Shown here: in pieces, positions 1 through 6,816 of the stretch
Layout of the letters: every line of letters starts with the position of its first letter
How positions within the stretch are numbered: the first letter of the stretch is position 1
From: Acetobacteraceae bacterium
GTDB taxonomy: Bacteria; Pseudomonadota; Alphaproteobacteria; Acetobacterales; Acetobacteraceae
Assembly (NCBI GenBank): GCA_014377905.1
Contig: JACMOQ010000384.1
Span: 1 to 8,970 of the forward strand
Length of the DNA: 8,970 bases
Direction of reading: 5' to 3'
Position numbers and translations under genes: made by a program
Notes under the pieces: generated by a model
What the model saw: only the letters and a program-made list of their open reading frames with translations
Told to the model about the DNA's origin: nothing
Database searches by the model: none

Positions 1-677
1 CCGGCCACCGCGTGCTCGACGCCGGATGCGGCAGCGGGCGTGACGCCGAGACCCTGCTCGATCTAGTCGGCATTGATGGCCAGGTAACCGGCACCGATCC
101 CAACCCCACAGCGATTGCCAATGCGCTTGGCCGCACCGAGGCCAAGCGGGACCGCTTGAAATTTAAGGTCGCCGATAGCTACGACCTGCCCTTTCATGCC
201 AGCAGCTTTGACACGGCACGGATGGACCGGGTGTTGCAAACCCTTCACGAACCCGCCGCCGCGGTTGCGCAACTCGCTTGGGTGGTGCGTGCCGGCGGGC
301 GGATTGTGCTGATGGAACCCGATTGGGAAAGCCTGACGGTCGGCGGCGCCGATCCCCGGGTAACCCGCATCGTGGTCAGCCACATCGCCGACACCAGCCA
401 GCCCAGCGGCAAAGTCGGCCGCGATCTGGCGATGTTGCTGTCAGATGCCGGTTGTCATGCCATTGAGGTTGAGTTGCACAGCCTGGTGATGCGCAACCTG
501 GGTGCGATGGACCATCTGGCGTCACTGGGGGCGGCACTGGCCGATCTTGTGGCTGCCGGGCGCTTGGCCAATGACGCCGCCGAGGCTTGGTGGCAGCGTC
601 TGGAAGACCACGACGCCGAAAAATGCTTTTGGGGTGGAATGACTGTAACGATCGCGGTGGCGACGGTTTCGGGATGA
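1..677 (+). CDS. SAM-dependent class I methyltransferase, 5' end outside the window
   Basis: A probable small-molecule methyltransferase of the UbiE/Methyltransf_11 type; the substrate cannot be read from the sequence. The reading frame is open from base 3, and the first visible residues (GHRVLDAGCGSG) are the glycine-rich SAM-binding motif I. The true start is therefore upstream of the window, and the GTG at 12 is an internal valine codon. Further SAM-fold landmarks follow: an acidic residue after strand 2 (TGTDPNP), a post-II segment ADSYDLPF, the SFD/RMDRVLQTL stretch, and a strand-4 to strand-5 region AGGRIVLMEPDW. The C-terminal part is helical, as is common for substrate caps in this group. 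The TGA stop lies inside a perfect hairpin, and the next gene converges 17 bases further on. Family assignment is firm, function is open. Confidence 0.85.
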   Translation, partial: GHRVLDAGCGSGRDAETLLDLVGIDGQVTGTDPNPTAIANALGRTEAKRDRLKFKVADSYDLPFHASSFDTARMDRVLQTLHEPAAAVAQLAWVVRAGGRIVLMEPDWESLTVGGADPRVTRIVVSHIADTSQPSGKVGRDLAMLLSDAGCHAIEVELHSLVMRNLGAMDHLASLGAALADLVAAGRLANDAAEAWWQRLEDHDAEKCFWGGMTVTIAVATVSG

Positions 678-687
678 AACCGTCGCC
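659..687. terminator. Perfect hairpin between convergent genes, probable bidirectional terminator
   Basis: The arms 659-670 (ggcgacggtttc) and 676-687 (gaaaccgtcgcc) are exact 12-bp reverse complements around the five-base loop gggat. The hairpin includes the last codons and the stop of the methyltransferase gene and ends 7 bases before the pimD stop on the other strand. There is no clear T-run on either side, so it is not a textbook intrinsic terminator. Position and symmetry still favour a transcript-end structure shared by both converging genes. Confidence 0.6.
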
Positions 688-694
688 GTAGGCG

Positions 695-1834
695 TCAGGC
701 GAACAAACTGCCTGAGTCAGCCACTTTCGCCAGATGATCGGCGGTGCTGCCATAAAGCGCTTCAATCATCGTCATGCGCTTGAAGTAATGCCCGACTTTG
801 TATTCCATCGTCATCGCGATGCCACCATGCAACTGCACCGCTTCTTCGCCAATCAGCTTGCCGGATTTGCCGATCTGCACCTTGGTGGCCGAAACGGCGC
901 GACTGCGCGATTTGGCATCATCATCGCCGGCCATCACGGTGCCGAACATGTTGATCGAGCGCGCCTGTTCCAGGGCCACAAACATATCAACCGAGCGATG
1001 CTGCAGGACCTGGAATTCGCTGATCGCACGGCCGAACTGCTTGCGCTGCTTCATGTAATCGACCGTGGTGACGTGCATTTCGTGCATCAGGCCGACCGCT
1101 TCGGAACACAGCACCGCAATCGCTTCGTCGATAACCCGCTCCACAATCGGCAGGGCACCAGCCGGATCGCCCAGCACGTCAGCGGCACGGACATTGGCGA
1201 AGCTTATTTCCGCAGCACGCAAGCCGTCCTGGGTTGGGTAGCCCTTGCGGGTCAGGCCCTCGGCCTTCGCATCGACCACAAACAATCCAATGCCGTTGCG
1301 GTCACGGCGGCTGCCGGCGGTGCGCGCGGTAACCAGGATTGTGTCGGCGCAATCGCCGTGCATGACCACCGATTTCTCGCCATTCAGCACCCAGCCATCG
1401 CCGGATTTGGTGGCGGTGACCTGAACATCGGCAAGATTATATCGGCTCGCGCGCTCAACATGGGCGAACGCCACCAGCCGGGTGCCGGCAGCGATTTCGC
1501 TCAGCATCGCCATCTTCTGCGCGTCAGTGCCAGCGCGCTTGATCAGCCCGCCGCCGAGCACGACGGTCGCAAAGAATGGCTCCAGCACCAGGCCGCGCCC
1601 GAAGGCTTCAGCGACCAGCATCGATTCCACCGGTCCACCGCCAAAGCCGCCATAGGCTTCATCGAAGCTTACGCCGAGCAGACCAAGTTCGGCGAATTGC
1701 GCCCAGTTGTCGCGGCTCCAGCCGTCTTTCTCGGCCATGTATTTCTTGCGCTGATCGAAGCTGTAGCGGTCGGCGATCAGACGGTCGACGCTGTCCTTAA
1801 GGAGGCGTTGGTCGTCGGTTAGGTCGAAGTCCAT
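695..1834 (-). CDS. pimD: Acyl-CoA dehydrogenase, pimeloyl-CoA dehydrogenase small-subunit (PimD) type
   Basis: A flavoprotein acyl-CoA dehydrogenase of 379 residues that would introduce the alpha,beta double bond into an acyl- or dicarboxylyl-CoA with its partner PimC. The N-terminal helical domain (MDFDLTDDQRLLKDSVDRL, about 1-120) leads to the beta domain (GWVLNGEKSVVMHG, 147-160). The C-terminal helical domain carries RKQFG (264-268) and QLHGGIAMTMEY (334-345), both typical of FAD-contacting ACAD segments. The position of the MCAD-type catalytic glutamate reads LYGS (360-363), so that glutamate is absent. This agrees with the non-catalytic or structural role seen for one partner in some heteromeric ACADs. 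The start is set at ATG 1834 because AAAGGA lies 8 bases upstream; a TTG two codons earlier sits too close to it. It is the last gene of the block, 158 bases after pimC. The substrate assignment is by recalled similarity only. Confidence 0.85.
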   Translation of the reverse strand: MDFDLTDDQRLLKDSVDRLIADRYSFDQRKKYMAEKDGWSRDNWAQFAELGLLGVSFDEAYGGFGGGPVESMLVAEAFGRGLVLEPFFATVVLGGGLIKRAGTDAQKMAMLSEIAAGTRLVAFAHVERASRYNLADVQVTATKSGDGWVLNGEKSVVMHGDCADTILVTARTAGSRRDRNGIGLFVVDAKAEGLTRKGYPTQDGLRAAEISFANVRAADVLGDPAGALPIVERVIDEAIAVLCSEAVGLMHEMHVTTVDYMKQRKQFGRAISEFQVLQHRSVDMFVALEQARSINMFGTVMAGDDDAKSRSRAVSATKVQIGKSGKLIGEEAVQLHGGIAMTMEYKVGHYFKRMTMIEALYGSTADHLAKVADSGSLFA

Positions 1835-1842
1835 GGGCAAAT

Positions 1843-1848
1843 TCCTTT
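1843..1848 (-). promoter_or_regulatory. Ribosome binding site that decides the pimD start
   Basis: On the minus strand AAAGGA lies 8 bases before ATG 1834. An in-frame TTG at 1840 would leave only 2 bases of spacing, so the ATG is the better start. Confidence 0.7.
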
Positions 1849-1853
1849 AGGCG

Positions 1854-1886
1854 AAAAAAGTAGTTCTTTTTGTGAACAAAAAGAAC
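1854..1886 (-). terminator. AT-rich hairpin followed by a T-run between pimC and pimD
   Basis: Read on the minus strand, arms gttctttttg and caaaaagaac (10 bp, at 1863-1886) enclose a four-base loop and are followed after two bases by cTTTTTT (1854-1860). This is the shape of an intrinsic terminator, though the stem is AT-rich. A second inverted tract (aaaaagtttttt, about 1889-1900) lies just upstream. The T-run ends only 8 bases before the pimD Shine-Dalgarno, so a terminator here would limit read-through from pimC into pimD. I recall near-identical motifs between genes in Acetobacteraceae, which would make it a dispersed terminator-like repeat; this was not checked. Confidence 0.55.
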
Positions 1887-1960
1887 CGAAAAAACTTTTT
1901 AATGATTGCGACCGTTGGCTCGGAACCTCACCGCGGTCCCGCGCCAACAGCAACAAAGTA

Positions 1961-1980
1961 GGGAAGTTATTTTGCTTCCC
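1961..1980 (-). terminator. Short hairpin just after pimC
   Basis: Arms gggaag (1961-1966) and cttccc (1975-1980) form a 6-bp perfect stem, plus one G-T pair, with an eight-base loop. It begins 12 bases after the pimC stop on the minus strand and is followed by tactttgttg, which is only moderately T-rich. It may be a weak terminator or a 3'-end stabilising structure. Confidence 0.4.
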
Positions 1981-1992
1981 CTGATTGCTTGC

Positions 1993-3195
1993 CTAGAATC
2001 CCAGAATCGCCTTCGCAATAATATTCCGCTGGATCTCATTCGACCCACCATAGATCGACACTTTGCGCTTGTTGAAATAAGCCGGCGCGGCGGCGGCGGC
2101 GAATTCCGGACCGTATCCGACTTCGTTGCGGCCGCTGCCTTCATCGGACATCGCAAACGGCATGATGTAGGGCCCGGCGACATCCATGGTAAGGTCAGTG
2201 ATCCACTGCTGGATTTCCGAGCCCTTCATTTTCAGGATCGAGCTTGCTGGGTTAGGTCGACCTTTGGCCTTGCCTTTTTCGTCGGCGATGATGCGCAATT
2301 GGGTCATTTCCAGCGCCTTGAGCTCGATTTCGACCATCGACAGCTTTTCGCGGAATTTCGGATTATCGAGCACCCGGGCCTCTCCCATCGGTTCGATGGC
2401 CGCGAGTTCGCGAATCCGCTTCAGGCGCGCCTTAGACGCGCCGACCTGGGCGATGCCGGTGCGTTCATTGCCGAGCAGGAATTTCGCGTAGTCCCAGCCC
2501 TTGTTGACCTCACCGACAATATTTTCTGCCGGCACCTTCACGTCGTCAAAAAAGACCTCGTTCACCTCATGCCCGCCGTCGATAGTCTGGATCGGGCGCA
2601 CGGTGATGCCAGGCGTTTTCATGTCGCAAAGGATGTAGGAAATACCCTCCTGCTTCTTGACGTTGGGATCGGTGCGGCACAGCACGAAAATCCAGTCGGC
2701 ATGCTGGCCTAATGTGGTCCAGGTTTTCTGCCCGTTGATCACCCACTGCCCGTCGATCAGTTCGGCCTTGGTGCGCAGACCCGCGAGGTCCGATCCGGCG
2801 CCCGGTTCAGAAAAGCCCTGACACCACCAGATATCGAGATTGGCGGTTGCCGGCAGGAACTTCTTCTTCTGCGCTTCGCTGCCGAACTGGGCAATCACCG
2901 GCCCGACCATTGAGGTATTGAAAGCGAGTCCACCGGGCACGCCGGCCAACTGAATTTCATCGGCGTAGAAATAGCGCTGCACCGGGGTCCAGTCCTTGCC
3001 ACCCCATTCGACCGGCCAGCCCGGCACCGCAAGCCCGTGCTTGTTGAGGATGCGCTGCTGGAGGATGATTTCATCCTTGGTCAGATGCTGGCCTTCGAGC
3101 ACCTTGGTGCGGATGCTTTCGGGGATTTCGGTGCGAAAGAATTTGCGCATTTCATCACGAAACGCCAGTTCTTCGGCGGTAAAATTCAGGTCCAT
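1993..3195 (-). CDS. pimC: Acyl-CoA dehydrogenase, pimeloyl-CoA dehydrogenase large-subunit (PimC) type
   Basis: A 400-residue FAD-dependent acyl-CoA dehydrogenase, probably the catalytic partner of PimD in the first oxidation step of dicarboxylate or fatty acid beta-oxidation. The N-terminal helical domain starts MDLNFTAEELAFRDE. The FAD/substrate segment is CQGFSEPGAGSDLAGL (125-140), and the beta domain has WVINGQKTWTT (151-161). The C-terminus ends SIYGGSNEIQRNIIAKAILGF (380-400). In this last motif the usual catalytic glutamate of the YEGT pattern is glycine (G383). A glutamate in GNERTGIA (E244) sits where isovaleryl-CoA dehydrogenase keeps its base, so the enzyme is probably active with an IVD-like arrangement; this alignment is by eye. 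The ATG has GGAGAG upstream overlapping the pimA stop region, and pimA ends 11 bases before it, so the two are co-transcribed. Confidence 0.88.
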   Translation of the reverse strand: MDLNFTAEELAFRDEMRKFFRTEIPESIRTKVLEGQHLTKDEIILQQRILNKHGLAVPGWPVEWGGKDWTPVQRYFYADEIQLAGVPGGLAFNTSMVGPVIAQFGSEAQKKKFLPATANLDIWWCQGFSEPGAGSDLAGLRTKAELIDGQWVINGQKTWTTLGQHADWIFVLCRTDPNVKKQEGISYILCDMKTPGITVRPIQTIDGGHEVNEVFFDDVKVPAENIVGEVNKGWDYAKFLLGNERTGIAQVGASKARLKRIRELAAIEPMGEARVLDNPKFREKLSMVEIELKALEMTQLRIIADEKGKAKGRPNPASSILKMKGSEIQQWITDLTMDVAGPYIMPFAMSDEGSGRNEVGYGPEFAAAAAPAYFNKRKVSIYGGSNEIQRNIIAKAILGF

Positions 3196-3206
3196 CGCTT
3201 GCTCTC

Positions 3207-4856
3207 CTATTGCCCTGTACGGGCTTTTTCCTCATCGACCAGGTCCTTGCGCGACAGCTTGCCGACCCCCGTCTTGGGCAGGCTGTCGCGAATTTCCAAC
3301 GCGGTTGGCAGTTCGTGGCGTCCGATACGATCGGCAAGGAAGCTGCGCAACCCCTCTAATGATATGGCGTCTGCCCCGTCGCGCAAGACCACGAAGGCTT
3401 TCCCCGCCTGGCCGCGATATTGATCGGGGATGCCGATCACCCCGGCTTCGATCACGTCGGGATGTTCGTAAATCGCGTTTTCGATCATCGCCGGATAGAC
3501 GTTAAAGCCGCCGGAAATAATCATGTCCTTCTTGCGATCAACCAGGAAGAAAAAGCCGCGTTCATCGTAATGGCCGATATCGCCGGTCAGCAGATAGCCG
3601 TCGGCAAAGGCTGCCGCAGTTTCTTCCGCGCGGTTCCAGTAACCGCGCGTCACGTTCGGGCCCTTGATGCGGATTTCGCCAGTTTCGTTGGGGCCAAGGA
3701 TTTTATGCGGATCGTCGAGCGCCACCACATCCATCATGATGCCGGGTGCGGGAATGCCGATCATGCCGGAGGTGTAGGTGATCCCTTCCGGGATCAAGGC
3801 GCCCACCGGGGAGGTTTCGGTCATGCCCCAGCCACCGCCAAGCTTCTGGCCGGTCATGCGCTCGAACTTATCCGAGATTTCCGCCGGCAGTGGTGCCCCG
3901 CCCGACAGCGTGAGCCGCAGCGATGACAAATCACGGCTTTCGATGCCCGGTGCGTTGACCAGCGCAATCCACATGGTCGGCACGCCGCAGAACACGGTGG
4001 CGCGCCCGGTTTCGAGGTCGGCAATAGTGGTTTCGACATCAAAGCGCGGGCGCAGCAGGATTTCCGCACCAGCCGCGATCGCGCGCAGCAGCACCCCGGT
4101 GAGCGCGTAGATGTGGAACATTGGCAGCACGCCGATCATCCGATCATCCGGCCCGACGGAGACATGCCCGGCGCCATAATTATCGATGATGCTGACCGCT
4201 GCCGACAAATTCGCGTGGCTCAGCATGGCAGCCTTGGGCACCCCGGTAGTGCCGCCGGTATATTGCAGCAAGGCCACGTCATCGGGCGATATCGTCGGCC
4301 AGGATGCTGGCAGGTCGGTCGAGATGGCGGTGAGGTTGAGCGCTTCGGCCGGGATTGGCAGTGCCGGCGATGGCGCGCCGAATTCGGCATCATCCCCCAG
4401 GATCACGCATTTGGCGGACCCTTCGGCGAGCACGGCAAGCGCATTGTGCATCAGGCCGGGAATATTGGTCGAAATCAGGGTGGTTGCACCGCTATCCTTA
4501 AGCTTGCTAGCAATCGCGCGCGCCGGATCGAGCGGTGACAGATGCACCACCCGCGCGCCGAGCCGCAGTACAGCGAAAAACGCGATCGGGTGGAATGGCG
4601 TGTTGTGCAACAGCAGCGCCACCGCATCGCCCTGCTTTATGCCAATTTTTTGCAACCCGGCGGCAAATCGGTCGGCGCGGCTCGCGAGGTCGGCGAAGGT
4701 GATTTGCGCGCCACGAAATTGGATTGCCGAGCGATTGCCGAAACGTTGCGCGGCTTCGTCGAGCAGGGCTGGCAAGGTGGACAGCCGAATTGGCGCGTCC
4801 CAGACAACACCTTGCGGATAATGGGCTTCCCACGGGAACGGGCGGACGTTGATCAT
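3207..4856 (-). CDS. pimA: Acyl-CoA ligase of the PimA (dicarboxylate-CoA ligase) type
   Basis: A 549-residue ANL-superfamily enzyme that forms an acyl-adenylate and then the CoA thioester, feeding substrate to the two dehydrogenases that follow. The N-terminus (RPFPWEAHYPQGVVWDAPI) is typical of PimA/long-chain ligases. The ATP P-loop is YTGGTTGVPK (199-208). GWGMTETSP (342-350) is the A5 motif, GDIG (425-428) supplies the ribose-binding aspartate, and the hinge region VDRKKDMIISGGFNVYP covers 439-455. The C-terminal LPKTGVGKL (527-535) supplies the adenylation lysine K533. All catalytic motifs are intact and the length is normal. ATG 4856 has AGGAG six bases upstream. The gene starts 86 bases after the multicopper oxidase stop, with no clear promoter between them; a 7-bp stem with one G-T pair (4878-4900) lies there. 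Chain length and dicarboxylate preference are inferred from the PimC/PimD neighbours. Confidence 0.9.
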   Translation of the reverse strand: MINVRPFPWEAHYPQGVVWDAPIRLSTLPALLDEAAQRFGNRSAIQFRGAQITFADLASRADRFAAGLQKIGIKQGDAVALLLHNTPFHPIAFFAVLRLGARVVHLSPLDPARAIASKLKDSGATTLISTNIPGLMHNALAVLAEGSAKCVILGDDAEFGAPSPALPIPAEALNLTAISTDLPASWPTISPDDVALLQYTGGTTGVPKAAMLSHANLSAAVSIIDNYGAGHVSVGPDDRMIGVLPMFHIYALTGVLLRAIAAGAEILLRPRFDVETTIADLETGRATVFCGVPTMWIALVNAPGIESRDLSSLRLTLSGGAPLPAEISDKFERMTGQKLGGGWGMTETSPVGALIPEGITYTSGMIGIPAPGIMMDVVALDDPHKILGPNETGEIRIKGPNVTRGYWNRAEETAAAFADGYLLTGDIGHYDERGFFFLVDRKKDMIISGGFNVYPAMIENAIYEHPDVIEAGVIGIPDQYRGQAGKAFVVLRDGADAISLEGLRSFLADRIGRHELPTALEIRDSLPKTGVGKLSRKDLVDEEKARTGQ

Positions 4857-4942
4857 TTAGCGCTCCTGGACGTTCGGCTTGGTGCCGTTATTCCGCCAAG
4901 ATGCCTGTCCGCAGCCCGACCCGCAACTGGGAATACGCGGCG

Positions 4943-6343
4943 TTAACCATAGGTAAGCTCGGTCATCATGCCGCGCGCCATGTGGAACAGGTTATGGCAA
5001 TGGAACAGCCAGCGTCCGGGGTTATCAGTATCGAACGCCACCGTTACCGCCCCGTTCACCGGCACCAGTACGGTGTCGCGCATCGCGCCGGAAACTGCCT
5101 TTCCATTGATCGCAGTGACCTGGAAATGATGGCCGTGCAAGTGCATCGGATGCGCCATCGGGCTGCGATTGACCATTTCCAACGCCACGCGCTGGCCCTT
5201 GGCCACGCCGAGGCTGCGGCGATTATCCCAGACACGATCATCGATGACCCAGCTATACGGCATCATCGTGCCGTTCAGCACGACGCGATGGCTGACATCG
5301 GCCGGGCGGATCGCCAGCGGCGCGGCGGCGACCAGTTTTTGTTCGAGCGACATGTCCACCGCCGCCGCCTTGGCGCTGGCAAGGTCTGCAAGTTTGGCGA
5401 TCGCGGCCCCTGGGGTGGCCAGGATAAAGCCAGTACGCTGGCGGTCGCCTTCCCGTAGCGCCAAAATCGGGAATGCGCCGGCTGTTGGCAGGTTCACGAC
5501 AATATCCAGGCGCTGCCCCTGCGCTATCGGGAACATCTGGCCGGAAATCGGCACCACGGCGTTGCCGTCCACCGCGATGACCTGCCCGCTGAGCGTGCCA
5601 AGATCAATCCAGAACGCGGTGCCGGTCGCGCCATTGATCAGCCGCAGCCGTACCCGGCCGCCCCGTTCGGTACGCACAACAAGCGGGTCGGCCAGGGTGC
5701 GGTCGTTGGCGAGATAGGCGTCATATTCAAAGTCATTGAGGTCCTGCATCGGCATCGCATGCCCGGCATGGCTGCCGCCATGGGCCATCGCCATGCCCTT
5801 GGTGACGGTTGCGAACACCTCGGCTGGAGTTTGGAACGAGAAATCATGCAGCAGGACAACCACCTCCTGGGCGTCCATGCGCAGATCGTCGGCGGTGCGC
5901 ACAATCAACGGTGCCGCCATCAGCGCCTGTTCCTGCAGGCCGTGATGGGAGTGCATCCAATGGGTGCCAGTCCGCGGAGCGAAATCGTAGGACTGATTGC
6001 CCGCGGCCGGGATCGGGGTGGCGTAGCCGGTATCGGTGACCCCGTCCTGGTCAGGCGGCGGGGTCTGGCCGTGCCAATGCACGATGGTGTCCTCACCACA
6101 GCGGTTTGCCACGCTGACCGCGAAACGCTGACCGGGCGCCAGCACCAAACCGCTCTCGCCGTTGGGCTGCCGCAGGCCAAAAACCTCGGCTGGTTTGCGA
6201 TTAACCTCGATGACCCGACGTTCGGCGATCAATGCAAGCTTGCCGGTCTCGGCCGCCTGGACCTGGCGCAAAATCGCCGCGTTGGCCAGGGCGCCGGAAC
6301 CGGCGGCGGTCAACAACAGCCGCCGCGAAAACGAACGCGCCAT
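4943..6343 (-). CDS. Tat-exported multicopper oxidase (cuprous oxidase/copper tolerance type)
   Basis: A 466-residue multicopper oxidase, probably periplasmic, likely oxidising Cu+ or organic substrates while reducing oxygen to water. The N-terminus SRRLLLTAAG (6-15) is a twin-arginine signal followed by a hydrophobic segment ending near AQAAETG or QAAETG (about 29-34). All four copper-ligand motifs are present: HWHG (89-92), HSHHG (131-135), HPMHLHGH (398-405), and HCHNLFHMARGM (448-459) with type 1 ligand C449 and probable axial M459. A Met/His-rich loop at 184-199 (MAMAHGGSHAGHAMPM) resembles the copper-binding inserts of CueO and PcoA type oxidases and supports a copper role. GGAG lies close before ATG 6343. 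It is the last gene of a cluster with the unknown membrane protein (60 bases upstream) and the Met-rich protein. Laccase-like activity on organic substrates is the alternative. Confidence 0.93.
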   Translation of the reverse strand: MARSFSRRLLLTAAGSGALANAAILRQVQAAETGKLALIAERRVIEVNRKPAEVFGLRQPNGESGLVLAPGQRFAVSVANRCGEDTIVHWHGQTPPPDQDGVTDTGYATPIPAAGNQSYDFAPRTGTHWMHSHHGLQEQALMAAPLIVRTADDLRMDAQEVVVLLHDFSFQTPAEVFATVTKGMAMAHGGSHAGHAMPMQDLNDFEYDAYLANDRTLADPLVVRTERGGRVRLRLINGATGTAFWIDLGTLSGQVIAVDGNAVVPISGQMFPIAQGQRLDIVVNLPTAGAFPILALREGDRQRTGFILATPGAAIAKLADLASAKAAAVDMSLEQKLVAAAPLAIRPADVSHRVVLNGTMMPYSWVIDDRVWDNRRSLGVAKGQRVALEMVNRSPMAHPMHLHGHHFQVTAINGKAVSGAMRDTVLVPVNGAVTVAFDTDNPGRWLFHCHNLFHMARGMMTELTYG

Positions 6344-6403
6344 AGATTTTCTCCGTATTACCGATTTCTAGATATGGCGTTGCTCATCTGTCTCGCAAGC
6401 AGA

Positions 6404-6811
6404 TCATCGCGAAAAAGCCGCGATTTGCCGATGTGCCAAATGCAACGCAATGGCCGGGATCACCAGCCATTGCGCCATTGGCAATACCCCAATGCCAAGG
6501 ATCGGCAGTGTTGGCATCAGCTGTGAATAGGCCCAATCCGTTCTGATCACCGCATGCACGTATTCGCTGCCGGCGGTGTAGGCGGCGCCAATCACCAAGG
6601 TTGCCCCCACCACACGCCTGCTAGCCGGCGCGAACGCCCATTGCGCCAGAACCAGTGCCGTCGCTGCGATCAACACGTCACCGGCGGTGCAGTGCAGCAC
6701 TGCGAACCCAATCTGCCCAAAGCCACCGTCGGGCCAGATGGTGTAAAACGGGAGTTGGGCGATTTCCCACAGCAGGTGGCCAAGCGTCGAGGCAGCCAGA
6801 TAGACCAGCAA
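6404..6811 (-). CDS. Four-helix membrane protein of unknown function in the copper cluster
   Basis: I do not recognise this 135-residue protein. Hydrophobic segments at about 2-20, 34-58, 67-90 and 102-126 predict four membrane helices with short loops. Several ionisable or metal-capable residues fall in or near these helices: H12 and E16 (GHLLWE), H40, C41 and D45 (LHCTAGD), and E83 and H86 (SEYVH). A further notable stretch is WAYSQLMPTLPILGIGVLPMAQW (93-115), which looks conserved in style. The only start in this frame is TTG at 6811, five bases after the TAG of the Met-rich protein, with no good Shine-Dalgarno. Translation is therefore probably coupled to the upstream gene. It lies between the Met-rich protein and the multicopper oxidase, so a job in copper handling or oxidase maturation is an inference from position. 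The coding call is supported by the coherent hydrophobic pattern and operon position. Confidence 0.75.
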   Translation of the reverse strand: MLVYLAASTLGHLLWEIAQLPFYTIWPDGGFGQIGFAVLHCTAGDVLIAATALVLAQWAFAPASRRVVGATLVIGAAYTAGSEYVHAVIRTDWAYSQLMPTLPILGIGVLPMAQWLVIPAIALHLAHRQIAAFSR

Positions 6812-6816
6812 GTGGG

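Noticed and set aside
734..1822. A long open frame of 362 codons on the plus strand opposite pimD
   Set aside because: It is the antisense shadow of a well-supported acyl-CoA dehydrogenase gene in high-GC DNA. Its translation has no recognisable motif and no ribosome binding site of note.
1838..1840. TTG as the pimD start
   Set aside because: The Shine-Dalgarno is too close to it and correctly spaced for the ATG at 1834.
1906..2712. A 268-codon plus-strand frame opposite pimC
   Set aside because: Antisense shadow of pimC, crossing the hairpin-rich spacer. The composition is His/Arg-rich and typical of a reverse-strand artefact.
4857..4942. Possible terminator or promoter between the oxidase and pimA
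   Set aside because: Only a 7-bp stem with a nine-base loop and a G-T pair (4878-4900) and no T-run or good -35/-10 pair was found, too weak to list as a feature.
5759..6526. A 255-codon plus-strand frame opposite the multicopper oxidase
   Set aside because: It overlaps a gene with all copper motifs intact and shows no domain of its own.
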